Below are positions 1 through 7,484 of a stretch of DNA of 64,000 nucleotides, piece by piece. Source of the stretch: CBDDCQ01 sp965226285 (GTDB taxonomy: Bacteria; Bacteroidota; Bacteroidia; Flavobacteriales; Ichthyobacteriaceae). The stretch spans positions 682,001 to 746,000 of the forward strand of contig CBDDCQ010000005.1 of assembly GCA_965226285.1 (NCBI GenBank). The letters are read 5' to 3'. How positions within the stretch are numbered: the stretch's first letter is position 1; each line of letters opens with the position of its first letter. The notes under the pieces were generated by a model that had not been told where the DNA came from, made no database searches, and saw nothing but the letters and a program-made list of their open reading frames with translations. Made by a program: the position numbers and the translations under genes.

Positions 1-678
1 GTCGTCTTTTTCTACAAATTCTAATAATTTAGCAGTGGAACCTACAAAGTCTGATATATTTAACACTGGTGCTTCACTTTCAGGATGCGCAATGAGTTTA
101 GCTCTAGGATGTTTCAGTATTAGTTTTTCAACTTTTTCTAAAGAAAAAGCCTCGTGTACTACACAAGAACCTTGCCATAATACCATATTTCTACCAGTGA
201 CTTTATTCAAATAAGCACCCAAATTTTTATCGGGAGCAAATATAATGTTTTGTTCAATGGGTATACTATCAATTATCTTTTTAGCATTAGATGAGGTTAC
301 TACAATATCAGTAAGTGTTTTTACTCCAGCCGAAGCATTCACATAGGATACTACGATATGATTTGGATATTGTTCTTTAAACTCAGCTAAATCTTCCTTT
401 TTACAAGATTCTGCTAAAGAACAGCCTGCTTTTAAATCTGGTAAAATCACTTTTTTATGAGGATTTAAAATTTTAGCCGTTTCAGCCATAAAGTGCACAC
501 CACAGAATACAATAATATCTGCATCTGTATTTGCCGCTTTTTGAGCTAAAGCAAGACTATCACCTACAAAATCTCCTAGCTCTTGGATCTCAGGTATTTG
601 ATAGTAATGAGCTAAAATTATTGCATTCTTTCTTTGCTTTAAATGCTTTATTTTTGATATATATTCAGCGTTTTCCAC
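1..678 (-). CDS. nadA: Quinolinate synthase NadA (5' part, cut by window edge)
   Basis: NadA condenses iminoaspartate with dihydroxyacetone phosphate to quinolinate, the second step of de novo NAD synthesis, using a [4Fe-4S] cluster. The translation has the family signature ILAHYYQ near residue 22, FCGVHFMAET with cluster ligand Cys59, DLKAGCSLAESC, and GSCVVHE with the second ligand near residue 173. The third cluster cysteine lies in the missing C-terminal part. About 226 residues are present of roughly 310-350 usual. No ATG is available in frame. The GTG at 676-678 gives a normal N-terminus, but the frame stays open upstream, so the start is uncertain. It lies downstream of atpC on the same strand. 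Confidence 0.93.
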   Translation of the reverse strand, partial: MENAEYISKIKHLKQRKNAIILAHYYQIPEIQELGDFVGDSLALAQKAANTDADIIVFCGVHFMAETAKILNPHKKVILPDLKAGCSLAESCKKEDLAEFKEQYPNHIVVSYVNASAGVKTLTDIVVTSSNAKKIIDSIPIEQNIIFAPDKNLGAYLNKVTGRNMVLWQGSCVVHEAFSLEKVEKLILKHPRAKLIAHPESEAPVLNISDFVGSTAKLLEFVEKDD

Positions 679-749
679 AAATACAGAAATTTGTTTTCTA
701 GAAAAATCAAAAAATATAGTTTTTATTTTTTTCTTTGAAATTAATATTT

Positions 750-1037
750 TTAATTTACCAATATAATAATTTTATTGTCTTTGAGTTCAATAATACCATC
801 ACTTACTGAATAAAGCAATATATTTTTGTCTTTTGGGCTTTCTTTTATACTTTCACATTGGGTATGTATTTCTGCTTTGTTGTGAATGTATATTTTTACA
901 TCTCCTTTCACTAGGGTAGATATAATAGCATCATGGTGATTGAGCATTTGGAATTCTCCTTTGCTACCGGGTACAGTTACAGAGTCTACTTCTCCACTGA
1001 AAACATTTTTTTCGGGTGTAATGATATCTACGTACAT
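750..1037 (-). CDS. atpC: F1Fo ATP synthase epsilon subunit
   Basis: Small epsilon subunit of the F1 rotor stalk that couples and regulates ATP synthesis. The N-terminal beta-sandwich motif is clear: an MYVDIITPEKNVFSGEVDSV start followed by TVPGSKGEFQMLNHHDAI. Bacteroidota epsilon chains are short and lack the C-terminal helical hairpin, which fits the 95 residues here. I prefer the ATG at 1037 over an upstream ATG at 1061, because family members begin with this M-(Y/F)-(L/V)-(E/D)-I sequence. atpD, its usual upstream neighbour, is not in the window; the adjoining upstream region is a divergent promoter region for gldB. Confidence 0.93.
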   Translation of the reverse strand: MYVDIITPEKNVFSGEVDSVTVPGSKGEFQMLNHHDAIISTLVKGDVKIYIHNKAEIHTQCESIKESPKDKNILLYSVSDGIIELKDNKIIILVN

Positions 1038-1257
1038 TGTATTTCTTATAACAAATTGCAAAAATTAAGACCTATTATCCAATGATTTAAATTAGGTACT
1101 CTAAAACTAACAGTGCAAAGATAAAAACTTTTTTTAGTTATTGATTTTTATTTTTGAGATGAAATACTTTAGATGATAAATCATAGTAAAATATATTTTA
1201 GTCTCTTCTCTGTAAGATTTTTTTTGAAAATTTTATATTAAACTTAGGATATTTTAA

Positions 1258-1291
1258 TTGTAAAAACATAGAATACTTTTTTATACTTTTG
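1258..1291 (+). promoter_or_regulatory. Putative Bacteroidota promoter for gldBC
   Basis: A -33-like TTG at 1258-1260 and a -7 box TACTTTTG (TAnnTTTG) at 1284-1291 are separated by 23 bp, near the upper limit for Bacteroidota housekeeping promoters. It lies just upstream of the inferred gldB start. The rest of 1062-1324 shows no other gene. Confidence 0.45.
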
Positions 1292-1324
1292 TATGCTAAA
1301 AATGAAAGATATATTTTCAATATT

Positions 1325-2290
1325 GTGAATATAAAAATTTTAAGATCATTTATCTTCTCATTGCCATTGATATTTATCCAATGTGATGATGAAAGTAAAG
1401 TAGATGTTTCAAAGGTATTAGTGGATATTAAAGTTATTCAATTCGATAAGGTTTTTTATAGTGGTACATTGAAAAAACTCAAAAAAGAATACCCTGTATT
1501 TTTTACGTCTCATGTGTCGGATAGTATTTGGTTAACTAAACAAAAGGATAGTATAGAACTGGACTTACTAAATAAATCAAATGAAGTATTTGGTGATTTT
1601 TCCTCTCAAACCGTTAGTATTAAAAGGTTATTCCAGTATATAAAATATTATTTTCCAAAATTTATCTCTCCAGAGGTATATACTTACATATCTAAGATAG
1701 ATTATAAATATCCTATATTACTAACTGATAGCCTTTTGTTTATAGCTAAAGATATGTATTTGGGTGATAAAGCACAAAAGTATTATAGTCATTTTCCAAA
1801 TTATTTGACTATGCAGATGGATAAAAAATATTTACTAACGGATATTGCGGAAAACATTATTAACAAAATAGTACCTTTGCCTAAAGAAACTCCTAAGATG
1901 TTAGATTTAATGGTTTATCATGGCAAAATACTATATCTCTTAGACTTGTTTTTGCCCAACATAGACGCAGAGTATAAATTTAAATGTAATTCAAAAAAAA
2001 TGAGGTGGGCTATAGACAATGAAAAAGAGATATGGACTTATTTTATACAGAAAAAAATACTTTATACTTCAAGTAGAAAGAATAAGAAAAGATTCATAGA
2101 TGAGGCACCTTTTTCTAAATTTTATTTAGAAATTGACAATAACTCTCCAGGTAAAATAGGGAGATATTTGGGCTGGAAAATTATAAAATCATATATGCAT
2201 GAATATCCTAACGTAAATTTGCAAGAGATGATACTAAATACAAATTCTCAAGAGATATTTATGAAATCTAAATATAAACCACAAAGATAA
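1325..2290 (+). CDS. gldB: Gliding motility lipoprotein GldB
   Basis: GldB is a lipoprotein needed for gliding and for the type IX secretion-linked motility machinery of Flavobacteriia. The C-terminal signature PGKIGRYLGWKIIKSYM, then LQEMI and EIFMKSKYKPQR, is typical of the family. The frame opens at a TTG at 1289 that overlaps the putative -7 box. I prefer the GTG at 1325, which produces a compact lipoprotein signal peptide (MNIKILRSF-IFSLPLIFIQC) with the lipidated Cys at about residue 20 and gives ~321 residues, close to the usual size. gldC follows with no gap. GldB alone does not prove gliding. Confidence 0.9.
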   Translation: MNIKILRSFIFSLPLIFIQCDDESKVDVSKVLVDIKVIQFDKVFYSGTLKKLKKEYPVFFTSHVSDSIWLTKQKDSIELDLLNKSNEVFGDFSSQTVSIKRLFQYIKYYFPKFISPEVYTYISKIDYKYPILLTDSLLFIAKDMYLGDKAQKYYSHFPNYLTMQMDKKYLLTDIAENIINKIVPLPKETPKMLDLMVYHGKILYLLDLFLPNIDAEYKFKCNSKKMRWAIDNEKEIWTYFIQKKILYTSSRKNKKRFIDEAPFSKFYLEIDNNSPGKIGRYLGWKIIKSYMHEYPNVNLQEMILNTNSQEIFMKSKYKPQR

Positions 2291-2614
2291 ATGCACAAGT
2301 CAAAAATAGAATTTCAGGTAGAGTTAGATGAAAATAAGGTAGCAGAAAAAATAGAATGGAGTGCGCAAGATGGAGGAATCGTTAACAATAGGGCTAAAGC
2401 TATAATGGTATCAGTATGGGATGAAGAAACTAATGAAACTTTGAGAATAGACCTTTGGACCAAAGATATGCTTATAAATAACATGAAAAAATTTTATCAT
2501 CAAACGCTAGTGTCCATGGCAGATTCTTATCAGCGTGCTACAGCTGATGATAAAATGGCTGATACTATGAGGGATTTTTGTGATTATTTCGCTGAGAAAA
2601 TAATAGAAAAATAA
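2291..2614 (+). CDS. gldC: Gliding motility protein GldC
   Basis: Short cytoplasmic protein, 107 residues, found directly after gldB in gliding and many non-gliding Flavobacteriia. Family features seen: an N-terminal beta-rich segment (KIEFQVELDENKVAEKIEW) and a C-terminal helix region with MADSYQRATADDKMADTMRDF-CDYF. Its ATG directly follows the gldB stop codon, so the two are probably translated from one message. The exact biochemical role is not known; mutants of the model species glide poorly. Confidence 0.92.
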   Translation: MHKSKIEFQVELDENKVAEKIEWSAQDGGIVNNRAKAIMVSVWDEETNETLRIDLWTKDMLINNMKKFYHQTLVSMADSYQRATADDKMADTMRDFCDYFAEKIIEK

Positions 2615-2761
2615 AGAAGATTATAATTTTAATCCTTTACAATAATTTTCGTTTTGGTATAGAGTTTGATTGTTCATATAACTTTAATGAAATAAACCTA
2701 AGGGATAAGATGAAAGAAGAATAACAGTATATTATATGATAAGAAATATGATAGTATAAAT

Positions 2762-3040
2762 ATGCCAAATAAATTACCATCTTATGAGCGTTTGAAAAGA
2801 GAACTGGAGTTAAAACACAAATGGCCTTCGGATTATATGTATAAGTTTATTATTCCTACTAATGATAATGAGTTATCCCAAATTAAAGAAGTGTTTCAAA
2901 CAGCTCAAACTTTTCGGTCAACCCTTTCCAAAACAGGTAAATACACTTCTATTACGGTAATTGCGTATATGAAAAATCCCACTGAAGTAATAGATAAATA
3001 TAAAGAATTAGAACATATTAAAACAATTATATCTTTATAA
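2762..3040 (+). CDS. DUF493 family protein
   Basis: A 92-residue member of the DUF493 (YbeD-like) fold, a small ACT-like regulatory alpha/beta domain. Seen: MYKFIIPTNDNELSQIKEVF, then TGKYTSITVIAYMKNPTEVIDKYKEL, matching the beta-alpha-beta pattern of the family. It sits in a plus-strand run between gldC and a SUI1-like gene with only 5 bp to the latter. Function is unassigned. Confidence 0.8.
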   Translation: MPNKLPSYERLKRELELKHKWPSDYMYKFIIPTNDNELSQIKEVFQTAQTFRSTLSKTGKYTSITVIAYMKNPTEVIDKYKELEHIKTIISL

Positions 3041-3045
3041 ATTAA

Positions 3046-3384
3046 ATGAAAAAAAATAAATTATACGATAGCAATTTTGGGATGGTGTATTCTACAGGTG
3101 CAAGTTTGGGATATGATAATGACAACGATACACTTTTACCACAGGAGCAAACGCTTCATTTGCATATAGAAAAGAAAGGGAGAGGTGGAAAATGGGTAAC
3201 CATAGTAAGGAATTTTAGAGGTCGAAATGATAAGCTCAAAGAATTGGGTAAGATGCTCAAAAATAAATGTGGTGTAGGAGGCTCTACTAAAGATGGTGAA
3301 ATTATCATACAGGGTCAAGTAAGAGATAAAATCACTAAAATATTGGAAGAACAAGGATATAAAACTAAAAGAATAGGAGGTTAA
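3046..3384 (+). CDS. SUI1/eIF1-like translation factor (YciH family)
   Basis: Bacterial homologue of eukaryotic initiation factor eIF1. The conserved C-terminal SUI1 domain is visible: EKKGRGGKWVTIVRNFRG, then LGKMLKNKCGVGGSTKDGEIIIQGQ and a terminal ILEEQGYKTKRIGG. Length (112 aa) is normal for YciH. In bacteria the protein can influence start-site discrimination on the 30S subunit, but its physiological role is not settled. Confidence 0.9.
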   Translation: MKKNKLYDSNFGMVYSTGASLGYDNDNDTLLPQEQTLHLHIEKKGRGGKWVTIVRNFRGRNDKLKELGKMLKNKCGVGGSTKDGEIIIQGQVRDKITKILEEQGYKTKRIGG

Positions 3385-3404
3385 AAATTAATACGATGAA
3401 TAGG

Positions 3405-4220
3405 ATGTCTGTATATAAAGAATTCAAAAAAGTAACCACTCACTCTATACGAGAGATGAAAAAGATAGGGCAAAAAGTATCCATGCTTACTGCTTATGAT
3501 TATACTATGGCAAAGATTATAGATAAGGCAGGAATAGATGTAATATTAGTAGGAGATTCTGCATCCAACATTATGGCCGGTCATGAGACTACATTGCCTA
3601 TTACATTAGATGAGATGATTTATCATGCATGTTCTGTGGTAAGAGCAGCTCAACGTGCTTTGATTGTAGTAGATATGCCTTTTGGCACTTATCAAGGGAA
3701 TTCTAAGGAAGCCTTAAACTCTGCTATCAAGATAATGAAGAAATCTGGGGCTCACTCGGTAAAGTTAGAGGGAGGCAAAGAAGTATTAGAGTCTATATCT
3801 AGAATATTATCCGCCGGCATACCTGTAATGGGACATTTAGGGCTTACTCCTCAGTCTATATATAAATTTGGAACTTATTCTGTAAGAGCCAAAGAAGAAC
3901 AAGAAGCTCATAAATTAACAAAAGATGCAAAATTATTGGAACAAGCAGGATGTTTTGCTATTGTATTAGAAAAAGTTCCAGCAGATTTAGCTCAAAAGAT
4001 ATCAAATGAACTCTCTATACCTGTGATAGGAATAGGGGCAGGTGCTGGAACAGATGGTCAGGTTTTAGTAGCGCATGATATGCTAGGAATGAATACAGAT
4101 TTTAGCCCTAGATTTTTGCGTCGTTATTTGAATTTAAATAAGCAGATGACCACTGCTATTAAACAGTATATAAACGATGTTCGCTCCCATGATTTTCCTA
4201 ATAAAACAGAAGAATATTAA
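3405..4220 (+). CDS. panB: 3-methyl-2-oxobutanoate hydroxymethyltransferase
   Basis: PanB transfers a one-carbon unit from methylene-tetrahydrofolate to alpha-ketoisovalerate, giving ketopantoate for pantothenate and CoA synthesis. Signatures: MLTAYDYTMAKI, VGDSASNIMAGHETTLPITL (metal and substrate binding), VKLEGGKE, GIPVMGHLGLTPQS and VIGIGAGAGTDGQVLV. Family members usually begin MSVxKxxKxVTT, which favours the ATG at 3405 over one at 3396. Length of about 271 residues is normal. No other pan gene is adjacent. Confidence 0.96.
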   Translation: MSVYKEFKKVTTHSIREMKKIGQKVSMLTAYDYTMAKIIDKAGIDVILVGDSASNIMAGHETTLPITLDEMIYHACSVVRAAQRALIVVDMPFGTYQGNSKEALNSAIKIMKKSGAHSVKLEGGKEVLESISRILSAGIPVMGHLGLTPQSIYKFGTYSVRAKEEQEAHKLTKDAKLLEQAGCFAIVLEKVPADLAQKISNELSIPVIGIGAGAGTDGQVLVAHDMLGMNTDFSPRFLRRYLNLNKQMTTAIKQYINDVRSHDFPNKTEEY

Positions 4221-4226
4221 AACTTT

Positions 4227-4559
4227 TTATAGATGATCATAAATATCCTTTAGTTCCTTTTGTACAAATTCTAATCTTCTTATTAAATCGAGGTTATTAA
4301 CCGTTTTATTAAAGTTCTGTTGGAGTTCTTTTCTGGCTCCTTCTAAGGTAAAACGCTTTTCTTTTACCAAAAAATAAATAAGTTCTATTATTTCAATATC
4401 CTTTATAGTAAAAGAACGGTTACCTTTCTGATTTTTTTTAGGTTGTATTTGTTCAAATTCTTTTTCCCAAAATCTAATCAAGGAAATATTTACATCAAAC
4501 AGCTTAGCCACTTCACTGATTTTGTAGTATTTTTTACCTCCTTCTAAGTTAATATACAT
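4227..4559 (-). CDS. MerR-family transcriptional regulator
   Basis: Short MerR-like DNA-binding protein. The winged helix-turn-helix is seen as YYKISEVAKLFDVNISLIRF followed by WEKEF, then NRSFTIKDIEIIELIYFL, and an AR-rich dimer helix (FTLEGARKELQQNF). About 110 residues with no effector domain, a form common in Flavobacteriia. The frame is open further upstream, but that extension would run through a terminator hairpin and into tRNA-Phe, so the ATG at 4559 is the better start. Target genes are unknown. Confidence 0.82.
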   Translation of the reverse strand: MYINLEGGKKYYKISEVAKLFDVNISLIRFWEKEFEQIQPKKNQKGNRSFTIKDIEIIELIYFLVKEKRFTLEGARKELQQNFNKTVNNLDLIRRLEFVQKELKDIYDHL

Positions 4560-4581
4560 TAAATACTGAATTTGAATAATT

Positions 4582-4613
4582 AAAAAAACCGCTACAAATA
4601 TAGCGGTTTTTTT
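4582..4613. terminator. Rho-independent terminator, probably bidirectional
   Basis: An A7 run, ACCGCTA, a CAAA loop, TAGCGGT and a T7 run form a strong hairpin. It ends the tRNA-Phe transcript (minus strand) before the MerR-like gene; the symmetric A/T tails would also work on the plus strand. Confidence 0.8.
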
Positions 4614-4616
4614 AAG

Positions 4617-4689
<73 letters not shown>

Positions 4690-4835
4690 TACTTGTTTAT
4701 CTTAAGAGGCTGCGAATATACACCATTTTTTTATACATAATATTATTTAAAATTATTTTTCAATCATGACACAATTCAACTTAATAATTAATCATTCTAA
4801 GTTTCTTTAGTGTATCTGTTAATATTAAATAATAT

Positions 4836-4843
4836 TATCTTTG
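4836..4843 (+). promoter_or_regulatory. -7 box of the DUF5018 lipoprotein promoter
   Basis: TATCTTTG matches the TAnnTTTG -7 consensus about 90 bp before the ATG at 4937. A clear -33 TTTG at the usual spacing is not obvious. Confidence 0.4.
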
Positions 4844-4936
4844 CATCCGTCCACTATAATTTTAAAGGACTACGTTGAAATCGTAAAGATATTTTTTATA
4901 GTGAAAAAGTAATTTGTAAAATTTAAAAATTATAAT

Positions 4937-6499
4937 ATGAAATATTATTTTTTATTAGTTTTGTCATTGGTATTCTTCTCTTGTAATAAGGAAGGTAACG
5001 AACAAATAAAATCTTCGGATAAGAATATTATTAGTTTTACTTTTGAGTCAGCTTTGAACGGAGCACGTTTACTTAAAGATGTTAAAGCTCAAATTAACGG
5101 AACGAATATTTTATTAACAGTTCCATATGGTACTAATGTCATAGGACTTAGGGCTTCATTTAAATTTTCTAAAGGTGCTATAGTTAAGGTAGGCAATACT
5201 ATTCAAGAAAGCGGTACTACGGTTAACGATTTTACTTCTGATGTAACTTATGTAGTAACGGCAAAAGATGGTTCTATTAAGAGTTATGTGGTAAAAGTGA
5301 AAATAGGACTTAATAAAGCGGAAATTACTTACTGGGAATTTGGAAGCAATTTAGGAATCATTAATGGTACTGATATTACAGTAACTTTAGATTCGGGTAA
5401 GGATATTACCAAATTGGTTGCTGAATTTAGTTTATCGTATGGGGCAACCATAAGTCCAAATCCTAAAACACCTACTGATTATACAAACCCAGTAAACTTC
5501 ATAGTTACAGCTGAAGATGGTACTACTGAAAAAACTTATACCGTAAGAGTAACGGTCTCCTCTATTAGACCTTCAAATAAAGGTGTTAGAAATCAGGGGT
5601 ATAAGTATTTTTATTATCCGAATAATAATAAGATATATTACGCTTCTAATGGAACCATTTATGCAATGGATTTAGATGGTTCTAACACTTCAAAAATAAA
5701 GGAATATCCTAATGTAGAGATTGAATATATTTATGTGTACAAGAATAAAATATATTTTACTTATAAAAAAGCATCAGAAAATAAGGTGATGAGAGTAGAT
5801 ATAGATGGTAGTAATTCAGGAGTTTTTGTATCTTTGGGTAATAAAATGCTCAAAGTATATGGTGAAAAATTATACTATCTTGTAGTCAATGGCGATAATT
5901 ATGATTTGTGGTCTGTTCCCTTAGATAAAAGTAGTGCTGCTAGTAAAATAGTAGGTGAATGTAATTGCTACACTGGTGCTGGTATGCTTTCACTTTCTGC
6001 TGAATCAGGGGATTATCATATAAGAGGTAATTATTTATATTATCATAAAGGAGATGATGGATTGTGGAAAGTTAATTTAAGTACTAAAACAAAGACGAAA
6101 ATTTCAGAGGGTGAATTTGATAACTATACTTTTGGTGAAAAGTATATCTATTTTAGATACCACATCAGAGATTACAGTATAGGTAGAGATGATTATGAGA
6201 TGGGAAACCCTCGATTATATAGAGATACAGATTCACGAATATATGATGGGTTTGCATTAAACCTTACAACAGATTGGATATTGTATTACAGTAGAACAAA
6301 TCCTACTAAAGACTTAAAATTTGTCTCTAAAGATGGTACTTATGAAAAACTTATTGAAAAAAATTTAGATAATATTCAAGGAGACATTAAGATTATAGGA
6401 GGTTGGGTATATTATGTTTTAAAGGAAGGAGCTAATGAGGTTATATACAGAATTAAAAACGATGGAACCTCTAAACAGAAAATAAAGAGAATAAAATAA
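4937..6499 (+). CDS. DUF5018-repeat lipoprotein with a beta-propeller-like C-terminal half
   Basis: A 520-residue surface lipoprotein of unknown function. The signal peptide ends in a lipobox with Cys16 (SLVFFSCN). Two DUF5018-like beta-sandwich repeats follow at about residues 30-125 and 128-205; both end in VTxxDG-(S/T)-x-KxYxV-(K/R)-V. The remainder has repeated Y-x(n)-DLDGSN / VDIDGSN / IKNDGTS units of the DUF5050/propeller type, with a blade-like spacing of roughly 45 residues. It is flanked by a -7 box upstream and a hairpin terminator downstream, so it is probably a single-gene transcript. A role in surface binding is inference only. Confidence 0.72.
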   Translation: MKYYFLLVLSLVFFSCNKEGNEQIKSSDKNIISFTFESALNGARLLKDVKAQINGTNILLTVPYGTNVIGLRASFKFSKGAIVKVGNTIQESGTTVNDFTSDVTYVVTAKDGSIKSYVVKVKIGLNKAEITYWEFGSNLGIINGTDITVTLDSGKDITKLVAEFSLSYGATISPNPKTPTDYTNPVNFIVTAEDGTTEKTYTVRVTVSSIRPSNKGVRNQGYKYFYYPNNNKIYYASNGTIYAMDLDGSNTSKIKEYPNVEIEYIYVYKNKIYFTYKKASENKVMRVDIDGSNSGVFVSLGNKMLKVYGEKLYYLVVNGDNYDLWSVPLDKSSAASKIVGECNCYTGAGMLSLSAESGDYHIRGNYLYYHKGDDGLWKVNLSTKTKTKISEGEFDNYTFGEKYIYFRYHIRDYSIGRDDYEMGNPRLYRDTDSRIYDGFALNLTTDWILYYSRTNPTKDLKFVSKDGTYEKLIEKNLDNIQGDIKIIGGWVYYVLKEGANEVIYRIKNDGTSKQKIKRIK

Positions 6500-6520
6500 T
6501 TGTTGTAATAGAAAATTAGC

Positions 6521-6551
6521 AAAAAAAGCAGGATATTTATCCTGCTTTTTT
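6521..6551 (+). terminator. Rho-independent terminator
   Basis: A-rich run, GCAGGATA, TT loop, TATCCTGC and a T6 tail immediately downstream of the DUF5018 lipoprotein gene. The remaining 6552-6701 shows no gene. Confidence 0.85.
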
Positions 6552-6701
6552 GTAGGAAATAATTATATGTGCGAATCTAATACTTTAAACAAAGAGTAGT
6601 TTTTTATACCAATATAAGTTGTATGCAAGGTTCATATATCTAAAATCGTGGATAGGCATCATAAGAAGGTAACAGTGTCACACAGATAAACTTATGATAG
6701 C

Positions 6702-7367
6702 TTATTCTCTTTTGAGTATCTCAATATCTCTTACTAATTTTTTGATATCTTGCTTATTGGTACCGTCATAGTAGCCCCTTATTTGTCTTTTTTTATCTAC
6801 TAAAATAAAGTTTTCAGTATGGATAAAATCGTGTTCACCTCCGTCGCCTTCGCTATTTAAAACAGCAAAATAAGATTTTCTGGCAAGTTGATAAATATGC
6901 CTTTTATCTCCCGTTACTAAATGCCATTTACTGTCATTTACTTTGTGTTCTAAGGCGTATGCTTTGAGTACAGATACAGAGTCATTTTCGGGATGTACGG
7001 TGTGAGATAAGAACATTACTTCGCCATCGTCCTTAAAAACATTTTGTAAATATTTGAAATGTTTTGTCATCTTTTTGCAGATGGTAGGACAAGTAGTAAA
7101 GAAAAAGTCTGCTACATATATCTTATTTTTAAAAGTGTTGTTAGTTACAGTCTCATTATTTTGGTTCGTAAAAGTAAAATCCGCAATTTTATGATTTTTC
7201 TTTATCCACCTCATAGAGTAATCTACCAATTTAGGTGATACCTGAGAAGGGTTGTATATTGGTAACTTTTCCTTTCCTTTTAATATAGGGTAAGCCAAAT
7301 ACATACCTACGGCTGATACGAGCAACACTAATGCAGCACGTATGATAAGGTGTTTGTTTTTTTTCAT
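6702..7367 (-). CDS. SCO1/SenC family copper chaperone-like protein
   Basis: Membrane-anchored thioredoxin-fold protein that in its family delivers copper to the CuA centre of cytochrome oxidase or acts as a thiol reductase. One N-terminal transmembrane helix (about residues 8-29) anchors it at the periplasmic face. The copper ligands are present: CPTIC (Cys93, Cys97) and His183 in FIHTENFILVD. The 221-residue length is normal. It stands alone between the DUF5018 gene and pta; no oxidase gene is near. Confidence 0.9.
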   Translation of the reverse strand: MKKNKHLIIRAALVLLVSAVGMYLAYPILKGKEKLPIYNPSQVSPKLVDYSMRWIKKNHKIADFTFTNQNNETVTNNTFKNKIYVADFFFTTCPTICKKMTKHFKYLQNVFKDDGEVMFLSHTVHPENDSVSVLKAYALEHKVNDSKWHLVTGDKRHIYQLARKSYFAVLNSEGDGGEHDFIHTENFILVDKKRQIRGYYDGTNKQDIKKLVRDIEILKRE

Positions 7368-7443
7368 ATTTCGTTTTATTTAATGTTTGTAATGGTCGGC
7401 AAAGTTAATTCATATTCTATAAAGTAGATTGATGTATTTTTTT

Positions 7444-7451
7444 TAAATTTG
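7444..7451 (+). promoter_or_regulatory. -7 box upstream of pta
   Basis: TAAATTTG fits the TAnnTTTG consensus 33 bp before the pta ATG. No well-spaced -33 box was found. Confidence 0.35.
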
Positions 7452-7484
7452 CAGACCTTATAATTTCATATTTAAACGGTTCAA

